From NCBI GenBank assembly GCA_023678885.1, contig CM043006.1:11249948-11313947 (forward strand): a DNA stretch of 64,000 bases, read 5' to 3'. Made by a program: the position numbers and the translations under genes. This DNA comes from Pogostemon cablin. Taxonomy: Eukaryota; Streptophyta; Magnoliopsida; Lamiales; Lamiaceae. The notes under the pieces were generated by a model. It saw only the letters and a program-made list of their open reading frames with translations, did no database searches and had not been told where the DNA came from. Positions 46,940-58,574 of the stretch are shown in pieces (within the stretch, counting starts at the first letter, position 1; the number at the start of each line of letters is the position of its first letter).

Positions 46940-48861
46940 TGTGATACCCGAGCTTCTCACTACTCATGTGTCTATATAATTTAATTTGTATTATGTGCAT
47001 TTTATAATTATGTGATAATTATGTGGTAATTATGAGATAATAATGTGACAATTATGTGAAAATTGTTTCTATATTTTATTTATCGTTACATTTTATTTGA
47101 GACATTCGTGATAAAAAATTGGGACAGTGTGTGAATATATGGGTGTATAAATATTTATGTGCATTAATTTGGATATATGAGTAAATTATTTTATGAGCAT
47201 AAATACACTTTTCTTAATTATTAAGTATCACACGTGTTCTCGTAATAATAATAATAGTGGGTAGAAAAATGTACACGTATGTGTATTAATATGTAAATGT
47301 ATTATATCTTAGCTATTAAGTATTGCACGTAAATTAAGAATGGATAATAATATAAAAAAAAAAAAAGAGGTTGAGGCGGTGGGAGAGTCGTGTACGACTT
47401 CCACCCCACCCCACTATAAATAAATAAACCCCTGAGAGAGTAAACAAGAGTTCAAAAAAAAAAAAAAAAAAAAAAAAGAAAGGAAAGGAGAGAGAGGGAA
47501 AGGAGAAAGAGAGGAAGAGGGAGAGAGAGAAAGGGAGAGAGAGGAGAGAGAGAGAGGAAGAAGAGAAAGAGAAGAGGGAGCGCGCCGGAACGTGCGTGTC
47601 GGAGCGAATTAGTTACAGTTCTTTACGGGGTTTATATTACTGTCGGAATCCAGGTAAGTAGAAGTCCAACTACAATGCGTAAACATGCTGTTTGTGAATT
47701 ATTTGTAATTAATATGTGATAATTATGTTATGGATTATTTGTAATCAATTTAATTACAACATGAATTATTTGAATTAATTTGTTATACAAGTTGTGGATC
47801 TATGTGATTTGAAATAATATTATTGTTCTATATAGATCTGTGTGATTGGAAACTATTGAAAATATATTTGTATGACTTGAGAAGATATTGGTTATAAGGA
47901 TATGTGGGATCCAAGATTAAGTTGTTATTCCAAAAAGAGATCCGTGGGATCCAAGGTGAAGTGGTTATTCTATAAATGGATCTATGTGATTGATGTGAAG
48001 TTGTTATTTCAGAAGTGGATGTGTGTGAATTGAAATTAATTTGTGGCTTTATTGTGATTAAATGTTGATATTGATATTGTAAATGGTTTATGATGCACAT
48101 TTAATTGTTTTGGGTGCATACCATGCATAAACATGAAAAATATTTTTCCTCAAAATTAATAAGATACTAATGGTGTGTGCGGCCACTATATATGCATCTC
48201 TGTCAGGGTTCGGAAAAATCGTTCCCGACATTTTTATTAGAGGTTCGGAAAAATCGTCCCCACCACTTTGCCAGAGTTCGGAAAAATCGTTCTCGGCACT
48301 ATTTTCGGGGTTCGGAAAAATCGTCCCCATTGAGCTCATTTGGGGTGCATATCATAAGTGTGTCGTGGGGATCCCGCAACGTGAACAGTTTTCAAAATAA
48401 AAGAGATCAATTAGAAAAATTAGGAAATAGGCGATAGAGAACTAAATGCATTCTCATGCACTGACATGCATGATTTCTACTTACTGAGATTTTTATCTCA
48501 CTAGTTTATGCATTGTAGGTGAGCCTGTTGATGATTGAGTTTGTGATGTGACTGTGCAAGTTGTGGAGCTCCTTCAAGGTTTTGAGCGGATGTACATAGA
48601 TGACGACCTGTTGGGCTAGGCCGTGGGTTTATTTTGTTTCCGCTGATGTTTTGATTGTGTAATATAATAAGTATTATCACATGTTTGTGTGGTTTGAAGT
48701 GGTATCAGAAACCAGTCACACATGTTGAACTGGTGTGATGGTGTTGGTTATAAGCATATTATGTGAAAAAAAAAAATATATTATATGCAGTTTTTTTTAT
48801 AAAGATGATGTTTATGTTAAATAATATTTAGATTATAAGTTGTGTAAGGTGGGTCGTGTCA
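46940..48861 (+). repeat. 3' LTR of the gypsy element, 1922 bp
   Basis: Nearly identical to the 5' LTR, including the four GTTCGGAAAAATCGT repeats (from 48208) and TATAAATA at 47415. Differences seen: two bases around the TATA box, two near 48561 and 48579, and A-tract lengths. Confidence 0.95.
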
Positions 48862-49199
48862 ATTTATAGAGAAAAAAATTACGAATTTTGATTGTTTTTT
48901 TTTACATAATTTAAATGTTAGATAATGAAAATTTAAATTCTATCCTTAAAAAATAAAACTCCACCAATGGTTACTTGACAAGTGTCAACATATGGATAAA
49001 TATATTTGGGTTGGCACACATTTCAATTAGGTTGTGGCAGGTAAGGATAAAGCAACCGGTTGCTGGGTAATTAACAAGTTTTTTTTTTTTGGCAGGGACC
49101 CATGTGGAGTGTCACCGATGGGGATAGTCTAAGTGTCTAAAAAATTGTATAGAAAATAAAGAGTATCGAAGCACAAATGGACAAAAAGAAGCAAAAGTA

Positions 49200-49360
49200 A
49201 AGAAATTCTATACAATTCTTTGTGAAGTTCGTTGAAAAGCATGGTAGAAATACTATTAGGAGGATCGTTCCATCATCTGAAATGCAATTGATTTTTGCCA
49301 AGTGATTTGCCGCCGAGTTGGATTCCTTATAAATATGAGAAATTTTAATGCCCATCTTAG
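49200..49360 (-). pseudogene. LINE-type RNase H C-terminal fragment
   Basis: The minus strand encodes Ile-Ser-His-Ile-Tyr-Lys-Glu-Ser-Asn-Ser-Ala-Ala-Asn-His-Leu-Ala-Lys, the closing motif of plant RVT_3-type RNase H domains (consensus V-x-H-V-Y-R-E-G-N-x-A-A-D-x-L-A). No further domain is preserved. The Harbinger element inserted just beside it. Confidence 0.55.
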
Positions 49361-51538
49361 TAATTTAATTAAAAAAATCAATTGCAGATTTGAAAAATAA
49401 GTAAACTATTCGGATTTGAATTATTTTTACTATCAACTAAGGGCCTAAATTATATTAAACTATAAATTTAGGGCCTGAATTTATGTCATGAATTGATAAA
49501 ATAAGAGATAATATATAACAAATTTAGGAACAAAATTGATAGTTTTACATATTTCAAATTCTTAATTGATAGTAAAAAAATTTAGACCTCAAATTAATAG
49601 TTTACAAAATTTTCAGACCTTAGAATTGAAAAAATTCCTTTAATGAAAATGTTTTAAACTTAGTAATTGACTGTATTTAGTGTAGGTCATTTCATGTTTC
49701 TATACCTTATTATAAATGATTATTAAACACTGTGAGGTTAATTTAGACAGTACTAAATTATAAGATTAAACACCTTAAGTTACAATATATGAGTAATATA
49801 TGAGTGACATATAATTTCATTTGAGGTTAAAAAGGTAAATCACTTTTCTTTTGTTTCTATTTTTATAATATCAAAATTTTGAGTAGCGAGAATTTAATTA
49901 AAATATAAAAGAATCTCCATATCACATAAAACATTTATATGGAAAATTCTAGAGCTAGTTTTTGTGGACGTAAATTGTGTTTCACAAACCAAAGGATTTG
50001 AAGGAGGCATTGAATAAGGCAACAAATGAATGAGTACAAAAGGGTTTACTTAACTAATAATAATTAATATATATAAAAACATTCACATATGTATATTGAA
50101 CTTTAGTAAAAGTGTTTGTTTCTAAGAGAGGTTTTGGAATCTTTCATTTCTTGATGCTTTCTCGTGTTTATTTAACACCCTACCCAACACGGAATAAATT
50201 ACAGAAACCTCTACGAGAGGATCTTAACTAATAATAAAAGAGAAAATCATTAAATATATATATAAACAAAAAGTTGCCTATGTACAATTGGGTGTATAGT
50301 GCACTCTTATGAAGTTTACTCTTTAAAATATCTTCGATTGCTATTTAGAATATATAAAGGGAGTAAGTCTTGCGTGAGATCGTCTCACGTAAGATCATTT
50401 TACACTTTTTAAAATCACTCACTTGCGCTATAAAACAATATCACTTCCACTATAAAATGTTATCACACTTTTCATTTATATTATAAATTATTCATTAAAT
50501 AACATTATCACTTTTCATTAATTTAGTATAACTTTTTATTATAAAAGTTATCACTTTTTAACCGTCTCACGTAAGCCTTTACGTGAGACGGTCTCACACA
50601 AGTCTTTGTCTATATAAAGATACTCTTACTGAAAGAGTTTATTAACAACAACAATATTACTTTCTTTACATAATAGGAATTAGTTTTTATATTATAGAGT
50701 AATCTTTCAATTTTTATTTTTATTTTTTAGAAATTTTAAAAAAGTCTATCTAAGCTCATCTTATTGATTTTTGTAGGAGTAATGTAGTATTTCATAATAA
50801 AAGCATGTTAATGTAATATTAAAAAAATTAAAACATTAAAATTAATGCATATTAATAGGTTAGTGTGTGTACTTCAGAGTTTTACTATTTAACTTTAAAA
50901 TTAAAAAAAAAATCTCACAATTTAAAGGAGAGAGGAGCATTATATATTGGGAAAATTTTCTATACTCATAGGTATTGCGCATCCCACTGTATAAAATGAA
51001 AATATTTTTAATAAAAAATTACAATATTTGATTTATAATCAAATGAATAGTAATAATCGAAATACTTTATGAATAAGTACTTGTGTTATAGATAAAAAGT
51101 AATATTTTTAATGAAAAATTATACATAATAATCAAGTAAAAATAAAATAGTTTCATTATGAAACGGTATTGAAAATAAAAGTTTTTTACTTTTGAAAACC
51201 ACTCTTTACAAATATAGTATGAAACTAGCCTACTACACGGAATAATTGTATTATTATTTCAATTGTTTGTTAATTAAATAATCAATTTCATTCAGTTATT
51301 TAATATTAATTTTATAATAGTAATTCTATTTTAATTAATAGTTAATTTTACAAAAAAATAACGTAGATAAGGTTCTGTTTATGTATAATATATTTTTAAA
51401 TATTTATAATTTTGTAATGAATATATTATTTTTATATTTTAACTTAGTTTTCCTAGTTTCAGATTATATACCCAATTAAAGATAACAAATTCTATAATTA
51501 AAATGAATGAATAATTAAGATATATACGAATAAATATA
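49361..51538. other. AT-rich intergenic DNA
   Basis: No gene. Contains inverted repeats around AGGGCCTAAATT / AATTTATAGACC-type sequence at 49440-49620 and the TCTCAC element listed separately. Confidence 0.5.
50362..50610. mobile_element. MITE-like TCTCAC/GTGAGA element, most complete copy
   Basis: Left GTAAGTCTTGCGTGAGATCG and right CGGTCTCACACAAGTCTTTG, with nested CGTCTCACGTAAG / TTACGTGAGACGG pairs. AT-rich interior with repeated TTATCACTTTT. Confidence 0.65.
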
Positions 51539-51629
51539 TACTCATTCTGTCATACGTTAAGTTTTACTTTTTCTATTTTTTTGTGAAGTTGAAATATACG
51601 AATAAACATTGAAACGGGACGGGAGAATA
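51539..51629. mobile_element. Internally deleted Stowaway-like MITE, 91 bp
   Basis: Ends TACTCATTCTGTCATACG and ATTGAAACGGGACGGGAGAATA with most of the interior missing. Confidence 0.6.
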
Positions 51630-51639
51630 TTAAATCTCA

Positions 51640-51943
51640 ATCCATCCACGGCCTCTGGTACATTTTTTTTGTGAAGTTGCGTCAACACAAAACAATTAAT
51701 TCTTTCAAATATTTTCCATTTTGGTTTGTCCCACGTTAAGGTTTATATTTCTTTTTTTTGTGAAGTTGTGCCAACACAAAACAATTAGTTATTTCAAATA
51801 ATTCCACCCACACACAACACTAGTACAACTATCTACTTTACAATATTAATTAAATATTATTTCACATCACTATACATTTAAATATTATATTTCTTACTCT
51901 ACGTGCAAAAAGCAAACGTAAATGTTAACGATGGATGAAGGAA

Positions 51944-51944
<1 letters not shown>
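51640..51944. mobile_element. Rearranged Stowaway-like MITE
   Basis: TTTTGTGAAGTTG...CAACACAAAACAATTA occurs twice (51668 and 51760). The right end AACGATGGATGAAGGAAGTA resembles the MITE terminus, while the left terminus is lost. The following (TA)n tract may have grown from its TA target site. Confidence 0.5.

Positions 51945-52013
<69 letters not shown>
51945..52013. repeat. (TA)n microsatellite, about 35 units
   Basis: Uninterrupted TA run directly after a MITE terminus. Confidence 0.92.
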
Positions 52014-52016
<3 letters not shown>

Positions 52017-52031
52017 TATCAATTAACATTC

Positions 52032-52120
52032 ACTATTCTCTCCATCCCGTTTCAATGTTTACGTTTCTATTTTCCGCGTCTCATTTCAATATTTACGTTA
52101 TTTCAATGTTTACATTTCAC
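52032..52120. mobile_element. Fragment of a Stowaway-like MITE
   Basis: CTCTCCATCCCGTTTCAATG followed by TTTACGTT motifs equals a left terminus. No right end found. Confidence 0.5.
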
Positions 52121-52583
52121 TATAAATTATGATTTTCAAAACCCATTTAAATTTTAAATTGTTTTAAGTATGTCGGAAGAATGGCATCTTTATTAGGATT
52201 ATGCTAATTTGACAGTTTGTTAACCTTCTATTTAAACCTATTAAAAGTGACCTATCTCATCTATTTAATTCATCCAATCGTGTAACATTAAATAAATTGA
52301 ATCTTTCCCGAATACGACTTACATAATTTTGTCGAAAAATGGTACACAGAGTGATGGGCATGACAAATGTTGACAGGTGAACTAAAATAAACCAATTTTT
52401 ATAATCAACATAACATCATCACACATGAAGAGGCCCACATGCCACTGAGCTTTGAAGTGATAGTGAGTGAGTCCCTCAACTCGTGAGTTGACCCCTACAC
52501 AACCACATATTTTGATTTTTATCATTTGCTCCCCCTTTTCATGGTTTTGGATTTAATGCTTAAGATTAAGATTTAGTATTAAA

Positions 52584-52790
52584 TACTCTCTCAGCGCATC
52601 ATAAATGCATACACGTTTGCTTTTTGACAACAAAATATTATTATTTTATATAAAGTGTGTAGTTATATTAGTAGTGAGTGATGAATTATGTGTAGATCTT
52701 CTAATAAAAAGTAATAAATAAATACTTAAATATAAACGGACAAAAATGACAAAATAGGTACATGATGGACAGAGGAAATCTTAAATCTCA
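52584..52790. mobile_element. Stowaway-like MITE
   Basis: Ends TACTCTCTCAGCGCATCAT and ATGATGGACAGAGGAAAT, with the usual TTATATTAGTAGTG interior. Confidence 0.7.
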
Positions 52791-53302
52791 CCTATATTCT
52801 ATACATACAAATCCTACTCATCTCTATCATACATTATGTTAACTATTTTTATTTTTTCGTTTCTATCAATTACTATTTAATTTAACATAGAATTACTCCA
52901 AATTGTAGGACATGATAATATGTGTACACAAAATAGTTTCATCTTCTCAAGGAAAAGGTAAGATAATGTATTCATGTATATTCCCACCGTAAATAGTTAA
53001 TTTTACTTATTTTGGCGGGTACTTTTAATCTATTAATTTTCTCTCTTTGGTAAAATCGCCCCATATGTGGCCCATCACATTCTACTAATAAGACTATCTA
53101 CTATATATAAAATAATAATACTTTTTAATCTACGTGTAAGAAACAAATGAATAGATTAACAATGAATGAAGAGAGTTGTTATTATGTACTCCCTCCGTCC
53201 CACACTTAACTACACCAGTACTGTAGATACTTAATTTAAAAAAGTTACTTTTGACTAATTTTAATGACTTTTAGGGGTATTTTGTTATTTTTAAGTAATA
53301 AA

Positions 53303-53523
53303 TACTCTCTCTGTCCAATTTAAAGAGTTTCATTCTTTTTTGTCACGTGAATTAAGAAATATTATTATTTAGTGAGTAGTTTATTAGTTGATGTGTGGAC
53401 TCCATATTTTAATTTTATTAGTGGTGTGTGAGTCTCATTAATCTAAAAAGAGAAATGAGATACTTTGGGACAGACGCTCAAAAGGAAAAAAAAAGAGATT
53501 ATTTAAAGCGGACGGAAGGATTA
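53303..53523. mobile_element. Stowaway-like MITE nested in the older MITE
   Basis: TACTCTCTCTGTCCAATTTA and TTAAAGCGGACGGAAGGATTA ends. It sits inside the first part of the MITE beginning at 53187. Confidence 0.78.
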
Positions 53524-54131
53524 AAATATAAAGTATATTGTGTGTTTTAGGTAGAAGTGATATTTTTAAAATTAAGATGAATTTTTTAATTAATAATTGA
53601 TGTGACAAACCCACCTTATAATACAATTATTATTGACTTAACATAATAAACATTTCTTACACAAAATATATTAATAATCAAAACTATCACTATATAATTC
53701 GACATACACAATAGGTCTCTAACAACGTATCAATCTAAACAAACTTGTTACAATACTTATTATATTACGTAATCAAAATAATAGTAGAAACAAAATAAGC
53801 CCACGATAACCAGTCGCCACCTTTGTACATCCACTCAAAACTCTAAAGGAATTCCACTGCTTGCACACCATCATTAAAACTCAATAATCAGCAAGCTTAC
53901 CTATAATGCATAGACTAGCGAGGTAAACTCATGATTTCTAGTTTATGCATGATCTGTGTCGTAGAAATCATACATGATCTGTGTCGTAGTAATCATGCAT
54001 GACAGTGTATGAAAATACGTTTATTTTGGCTATCACCTATTTCCTAACTTTTCTAGTTTGTCTCTTTTATTTTGAAACGTTCACATTGTGGGATCCCCAC
54101 GACATATTTATGATATGACATAAATGATTTC

Positions 54132-54302
54132 AGTAGACACACACAGTGTCCCACCGATAAACGGTGCTGAATAAAATAGACACACACAGTGTTCCACCGA
54201 TAAATTGTGTTGAATAAAGTGAACACATACAGTGTCCCACCGGTAAACGGTGCTGCATAAAGTGGACACACACAATGTCCCATCAATAAATGATGTTGAA
54301 TA
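54132..54302 (-). repeat. Tandem array in the solo LTR, four units of about 42 bp
   Basis: Units contain ACACACAGTGTCCCACCGAT and AAACGGTGCTGAATAAA with substitutions. The array lies where the intact LTR carries its four 34-bp GTTCGGAAAAATCGT repeats, next to the same GTCGTGGGGATCCC landmark, but unit sequence and length differ. Confidence 0.78.
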
Positions 54303-54751
54303 AAGATGAGCCGACACACGACTCGTTAAGTCAACACATGACTCGGATCGTTGCACGATCCCTGAATAAAAAGTGCATATATAGCGATTGCACACATCAT
54401 TAGTATTTTATTAATTTTGGGGGAAAACATTTTTCATGATTATACATAGAATTTTAATGTCGTGCAATAAGTAATAATTAAATATGCATCACAAATCATT
54501 TACGACATCAATATCAACATATAATCAAAATAAAACAATAATTTCATCTCACATCACACAAATTCACATATAAAATAACAACTTTCTCTCAGTTCACACT
54601 GATGTGTATTAACAACAACACCTTAATATATCATAAGTATACAGAATAATCTCCGATCACACAGATCTACATTTATAAAACGATTTTTATCTCATATCAC
54701 ACAAATCATCGACTTGTATCACAAATTAATCACAAATAATTTATAAAATAA

Positions 54752-54952
54752 TACTTTCTATGTCCATCCTTAATGTATTCGTTTTAATATTTTTGGTCGT
54801 CCACTTTTAATGTATACATTTCCCTTTTAAATATATGGGCCCAAAATTAATACAATTAAAATATGGGACTCACACCCTTCTAATACAACTATCCACTACA
54901 CATAAAATAATAATACTCCTTATGGATACATTAACAATTGACGGTGGAAATA
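54752..54952. mobile_element. Stowaway-like MITE inside the solo LTR
   Basis: TACTTTCTATGTCCATCCTT and AACAATTGACGGTGGAAATA ends; TA-flanked. It is younger than the LTR that contains it. Confidence 0.72.
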
Positions 54953-55223
54953 TATTTTATACATTGTAGTTGCAAATGAATTTTCACATACCTCATATCA
55001 CATAAATCCACAACTAATTTACAAAATAATATTTTATATATTATTGTTGGATTTTTATTTATCTGAACTTTAAATAATATTAATACTATATAATTCGTGA
55101 AAATTTATAACTAATCTCTTATTTTTCCATTCGATACATCGTATCTTTCTCTTTCTCTTCTCCCTCCTTTCTCCATTTTCTTTTCTCTCTCCCAATTTGT
55201 TGTTTTCACTTATCCCAAAAATG

Positions 55224-55225
<2 letters not shown>

Positions 55226-55271
<46 letters not shown>
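55226..55271. repeat. (TA)n microsatellite in the solo LTR
   Basis: Uninterrupted AT/TA run of about 23 units. Confidence 0.9.
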
Positions 55272-55275
<4 letters not shown>

Positions 55276-55330
55276 AAGACCACCGCCCCTACTTTTCTAC
55301 TTTACTATTTACTATTTATAGTAAATAGAA

Positions 55331-55375
55331 TTTATTATTATTATTATTATTATTATTACTGTTATTATTATTATT
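55331..55375. repeat. (TTA)n microsatellite in the solo LTR
   Basis: TTA units with one interruption; corresponds to the short AATAATAATAATAG tract of the intact LTR, expanded here. Confidence 0.85.
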
Positions 55376-55431
55376 CATTAAAAATATACATGTAATACTT
55401 AATAATTAAGATATAATACATTTACAAATTA

Positions 55432-55434
<3 letters not shown>

Positions 55435-55514
<80 letters not shown>
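55435..55514. repeat. (TA)n microsatellite, about 40 units
   Basis: Longest TA run in the window; inside the solo LTR. Confidence 0.92.
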
Positions 55515-55518
<4 letters not shown>

Positions 55519-56025
55519 CTCATCACTATTAAAATTACAAGAACACGTGTGATACTTAATAGTTAAAAAATAATATATTTATACACATAGAAAAATTTAA
55601 TTATATATTTAAATTAATGCACATATATATTCATATATTATTGCCATTATTATCATAGATGTATCAAATAAAAATGCAAAGATAAAAGAAATGTAGAGAC
55701 AATTACAATATAATTATCAAATGATTATAAAAATGTACGAATCACATAATGAAATGTTTTCTTTTTTTAGTGGTGAAATAAATGCTGGACAAAGGAAAAT
55801 GAAAAATATGAAAATAAATGTGGGAGAAAATGAGTATTATTTTCGATATCATCCTATTATTATTTTCTAAAAGAAAAAAAAAACTAATATTCTCATTTGT
55901 CCCACGAGAATGTTACATTAAAAAATAAATTAAATAAAGAAACATTCAAACAAATAACTCCTTAATACACATTATTTAAAAAATATCATTCTCATCTAAG
56001 TTTATAACTCACATAATATAATTTA

Positions 56026-56293
56026 TACTTCCTCCATTTCATATTTATCTACGTACATTCTATTTTCATTCGTCCTACACTTATTTTCACCATCTAAAAA
56101 ATGAAATATCACATCAATCAATAACCTTAAAAAATCATCTTAATTTCAAAATTATCACTCCTACTTAATACACATATCATACTTTATATTTTATTTATTA
56201 TCTTAAAATAATATAATATACTTAAAAGTCAATAAAATTCATAAAAAAGCAATTTTTATTAAACGGCATATCTACAACGGCACCAATAAGTTA
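56026..56293. mobile_element. Stowaway-like MITE, second subtype, decayed right end
   Basis: Left end TACTTCCTCCATTTCATAT and interior CACCATCTAAAAAATGAAAT, TTAAAAGTCAATAAAATTC match 24296-24581. The right terminus is worn (about 56293). Confidence 0.7.
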
Positions 56294-57090
56294 AGTATTT
56301 TAATCATTTAAAAAGACTATATTAATCCCCCAACCCAACCCCACGAGTCGAGAGTAGTTTGTTTTGTTGGTTAAAAAACAAATCCAACAAAATTAGGATA
56401 GGATGTTAATAATCCAGACCAAATATCAACTATATCAGCCCATTTCAATTTAACGGCTTAAGACCCATTGATTCAGGCCCAAGTTTCATGTGGATAAGAA
56501 AAGATTGTATACTAACTATTTATTAATTCCCACCAATTATTTTTATAGATTTTTTCCTGTTTTCTTCATATATTAGTTAATTCTTACAAATAATAATGGG
56601 TTATCTTTTTATCTATTAAATTAATACAAACACTTTGTAAACTAAGTTCACGGTGTAAACTCTATGGTCCCCCTCCAATTTTATATACCCTATGTATTGC
56701 ATTGTTAGTGTGTTTAAATTAAGGAGACCACATGATTTACAAGAGACTAACTCTTAAATTAAATGGCATAGACTTCTGTGTGTCTGATGTTGCACGAATA
56801 TAGGTCTTTGTGGTCCATGTGCATAAATTCAACTAGATCCAAGAGTTATATTTTTATCTTTAAATATAAAATCATATACTCTTAATTTTTTAAAAAATAT
56901 AATTAATTTTCTTAATGAAACATTAATACTCTTCATATTTCAAGTTATCATTTTGATTTAAAAAAAAGAAAACACCTTCAGTTTGTGTAACCCAATAGTC
57001 CGATACATAAGAGACCAATAATACATAAATATATAAAATCCAACTCTCTAGCTCTTTCATTTCAAGCTATATATACACACTAGGTGGTGT
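56294..57090. other. Intergenic DNA with an unclassified dispersed repeat
   Basis: The stretch 56632-56765 (ATACCCTATGTATTGC, GTGTTTAAATTA, ATTTACAAGAGACTAA) recurs in diverged form at about 11925-12060 and 19900-20020. No gene. Confidence 0.45.
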
Positions 57091-57666
57091 TGTATAATAT
57101 GTGGGTAATGTATTTAAAGATATGTTAGGCACATCGAAAAACGATGTTATCTTTAAAGGTATTAATTCCTCTCACTCAAGTGTAAATGGTTCTCACAAGA
57201 AATTAACCTTCTAGTATACAAAACATATTTCACAGAACTTCGATAGTTACACTCTATCGAAATTCATAAATAGAAATTGCAAGTGCTATAAAAAACTCAG
57301 AAATATTTTAAGAGAAGAAGAAAGGAAAGAAAGAAAGAAAAGAAAGGCTTATCTTCTATATATGTTTTCACTCAAACTCTTTGGAGTATTTATAGATATT
57401 AAAATATTACAATAAAAAAGTGTATGTTCTTTGAAAGTTCAGCCTTTCCACAAAACAATACCAATGTGAATATTACAAGAACATACACACTTATTCATTC
57501 AGATTTGCAACGGTTTAGCATAATCGTTTGTAGCAATCTTAACTTTCTCTATTTGGCTTTATCTCTTTAATATAATAATAATAATAAATACTTAATTAAA
57601 GATGATTTAACGTAATAGATATGTTAATGTGTTTACTGAGAGTTATATTAATGTAAGTATACAACA
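57091..57666 (-). repeat. 3' LTR of the copia element, 576 bp, with empty insertion site
   Basis: Bounded TGTATAATATG...TATACAACA. It contains the uninterrupted stretch TCTTTAATATAATAATAATA, the site that holds an insert in the partner LTR. Confidence 0.82.
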
Positions 57667-58574
57667 ATCACTTATTTGCATATATAATAAGAAAATAATA
57701 AATGCACTTGCTTCACACAACGAATATCCATGAAGTGGACTAAGCCTTTATCTTATGGTTGAACATGGAACCAATGGAACCATGTTCTCATTACATACAA
57801 TTTCTTGCTTCTTTACTTTGGCAGCACTAATTCATAACGGGCCTTGTACTTATATTGGTCTTGCAAGTACTCTAGGATCTTACCAATATAATCCATTAGA
57901 AGCGGCCTCTCTTACTTCTTTACTAGCATAGGTAGACTCATCATGAGTGTCCACAACGCATCCCATAGAGCTATGAGTCTATTGAGGATTTAGAATCCAA
58001 CCTTTACATGTTGTAGTAATATACGTGCATAGAAAAGATATAAAGCTTTCGAAATAGCATCACCCCCACTATATCCAGGTTATGCACTTTGAAATGTATC
58101 CAAGTTTCCATTTTGCCAGTGTCTAATATTGAATTGTCTTTTTTTTTTCTCTATATTAAGGTATCGTTTTCACTTGTACCTTAAGATGGAGTTGGTTTCA
58201 ATCAAGACATTTTATATAATAGGTAATAGCCCCATATCTCGCATGACCTTTTAATCTTATCTCCCGATAAAGGTGTTGTTAACGAATCCTCAAGCATTTG
58301 ATTTGTTGGGAGATACTCAAGTATGATTTTCCCTTTTTGATCATACTTCTAACATGATTGCATCTCATAACAATATGTTTGCTATTATTTTGATACTCTC
58401 TCATTTTTCACATTGTAGATAGCAGCTTGATTGTCACAATACAACGTTATAGGACCTTTCTTAAATTCTATAAAAGTAATTTTCCTTAGAAATCTTCGAA
58501 ACCACAGGAGCTCTAGCCGTTGACAAGGCTATCTATTCTGATTTCACTAAAGCTAATGCAACAAAATTTTGTTT
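57667..58574 (-). other. Degraded 3' internal region of the copia element
   Basis: No open frame. Weak traces of the RNase H tail occur just below 58574; the rest is stop-rich. Confidence 0.5.

Larger units (their letters stand above)
40302..48861 (+). mobile_element. Ty3/gypsy chromovirus (Tekay/Del-like), full length, young
   Basis: LTRs 40302-42221 and 46940-48861, target duplication ATTTA (40297-40301, 48862-48866), primer site TGGTATCAGAGC at 42228-42239, polypurine tract near 46930-46939, and one long gag-pol frame. I found four substitutions plus poly-A length changes between the roughly 1.92-kb LTRs, so insertion was recent. It sits inside the Harbinger element, about 115 bp upstream of that element's ORF start. 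Confidence 0.96.
39297..49129 (-). mobile_element. PIF/Harbinger-type element, 1.27 kb, split by a gypsy retrotransposon
   Basis: Target duplication TAA at 39294-39296 and 49130-49132. Ends are GACTACCCCCATCC and, inverted, GACTATCCCCATCGG. Three-base TAA/TTA duplications and this type of end are typical of PIF/Harbinger. Subtracting the gypsy insert and its duplicated ATTTA leaves about 1268 bp, too short for an autonomous element. The single ORF (39758-40186, minus) is a chimera of the two Harbinger proteins. Confidence 0.85.
53603..55746 (-). mobile_element. Solo LTR of a gypsy element related to the one at 40302
   Basis: Minus-strand sequence matches the 1.92-kb LTR along its length. Matches include TTATAAGGTGGGTTTGTCA at the 3' end, GTCGTGGGGATCCCACAATG in the middle, TATCACACGTGTTCT and TGTGAT at the 5' end. 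Target duplication TGATG / TAATG (53598-53602, 55747-55751), one mismatch. No internal retrotransposon sequence follows, so LTR-LTR recombination is inferred. A MITE and long (TA)n runs have since entered it. Confidence 0.82.
53187..55836. mobile_element. Stowaway-like MITE (second subtype) split twice by other elements
   Basis: Three separated parts, 53187-53302, 53524-53597 and 55752-55836, line up in order with the inverted sequence of the MITE at 24296-24581. Shared features include TGTAGATAC, the GACTTTTAGGGGTATT block, GAAGTGATATTTTTAAAATT and the end GTGGGAGAAAATGAGTA. A second MITE and a solo gypsy LTR fill the gaps, making this the oldest layer of the stack. Confidence 0.8.

Noticed and set aside
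51935..52132. 65-codon frame rich in Tyr-Ile
   Set aside because: It is a translation of a (TA)n microsatellite.
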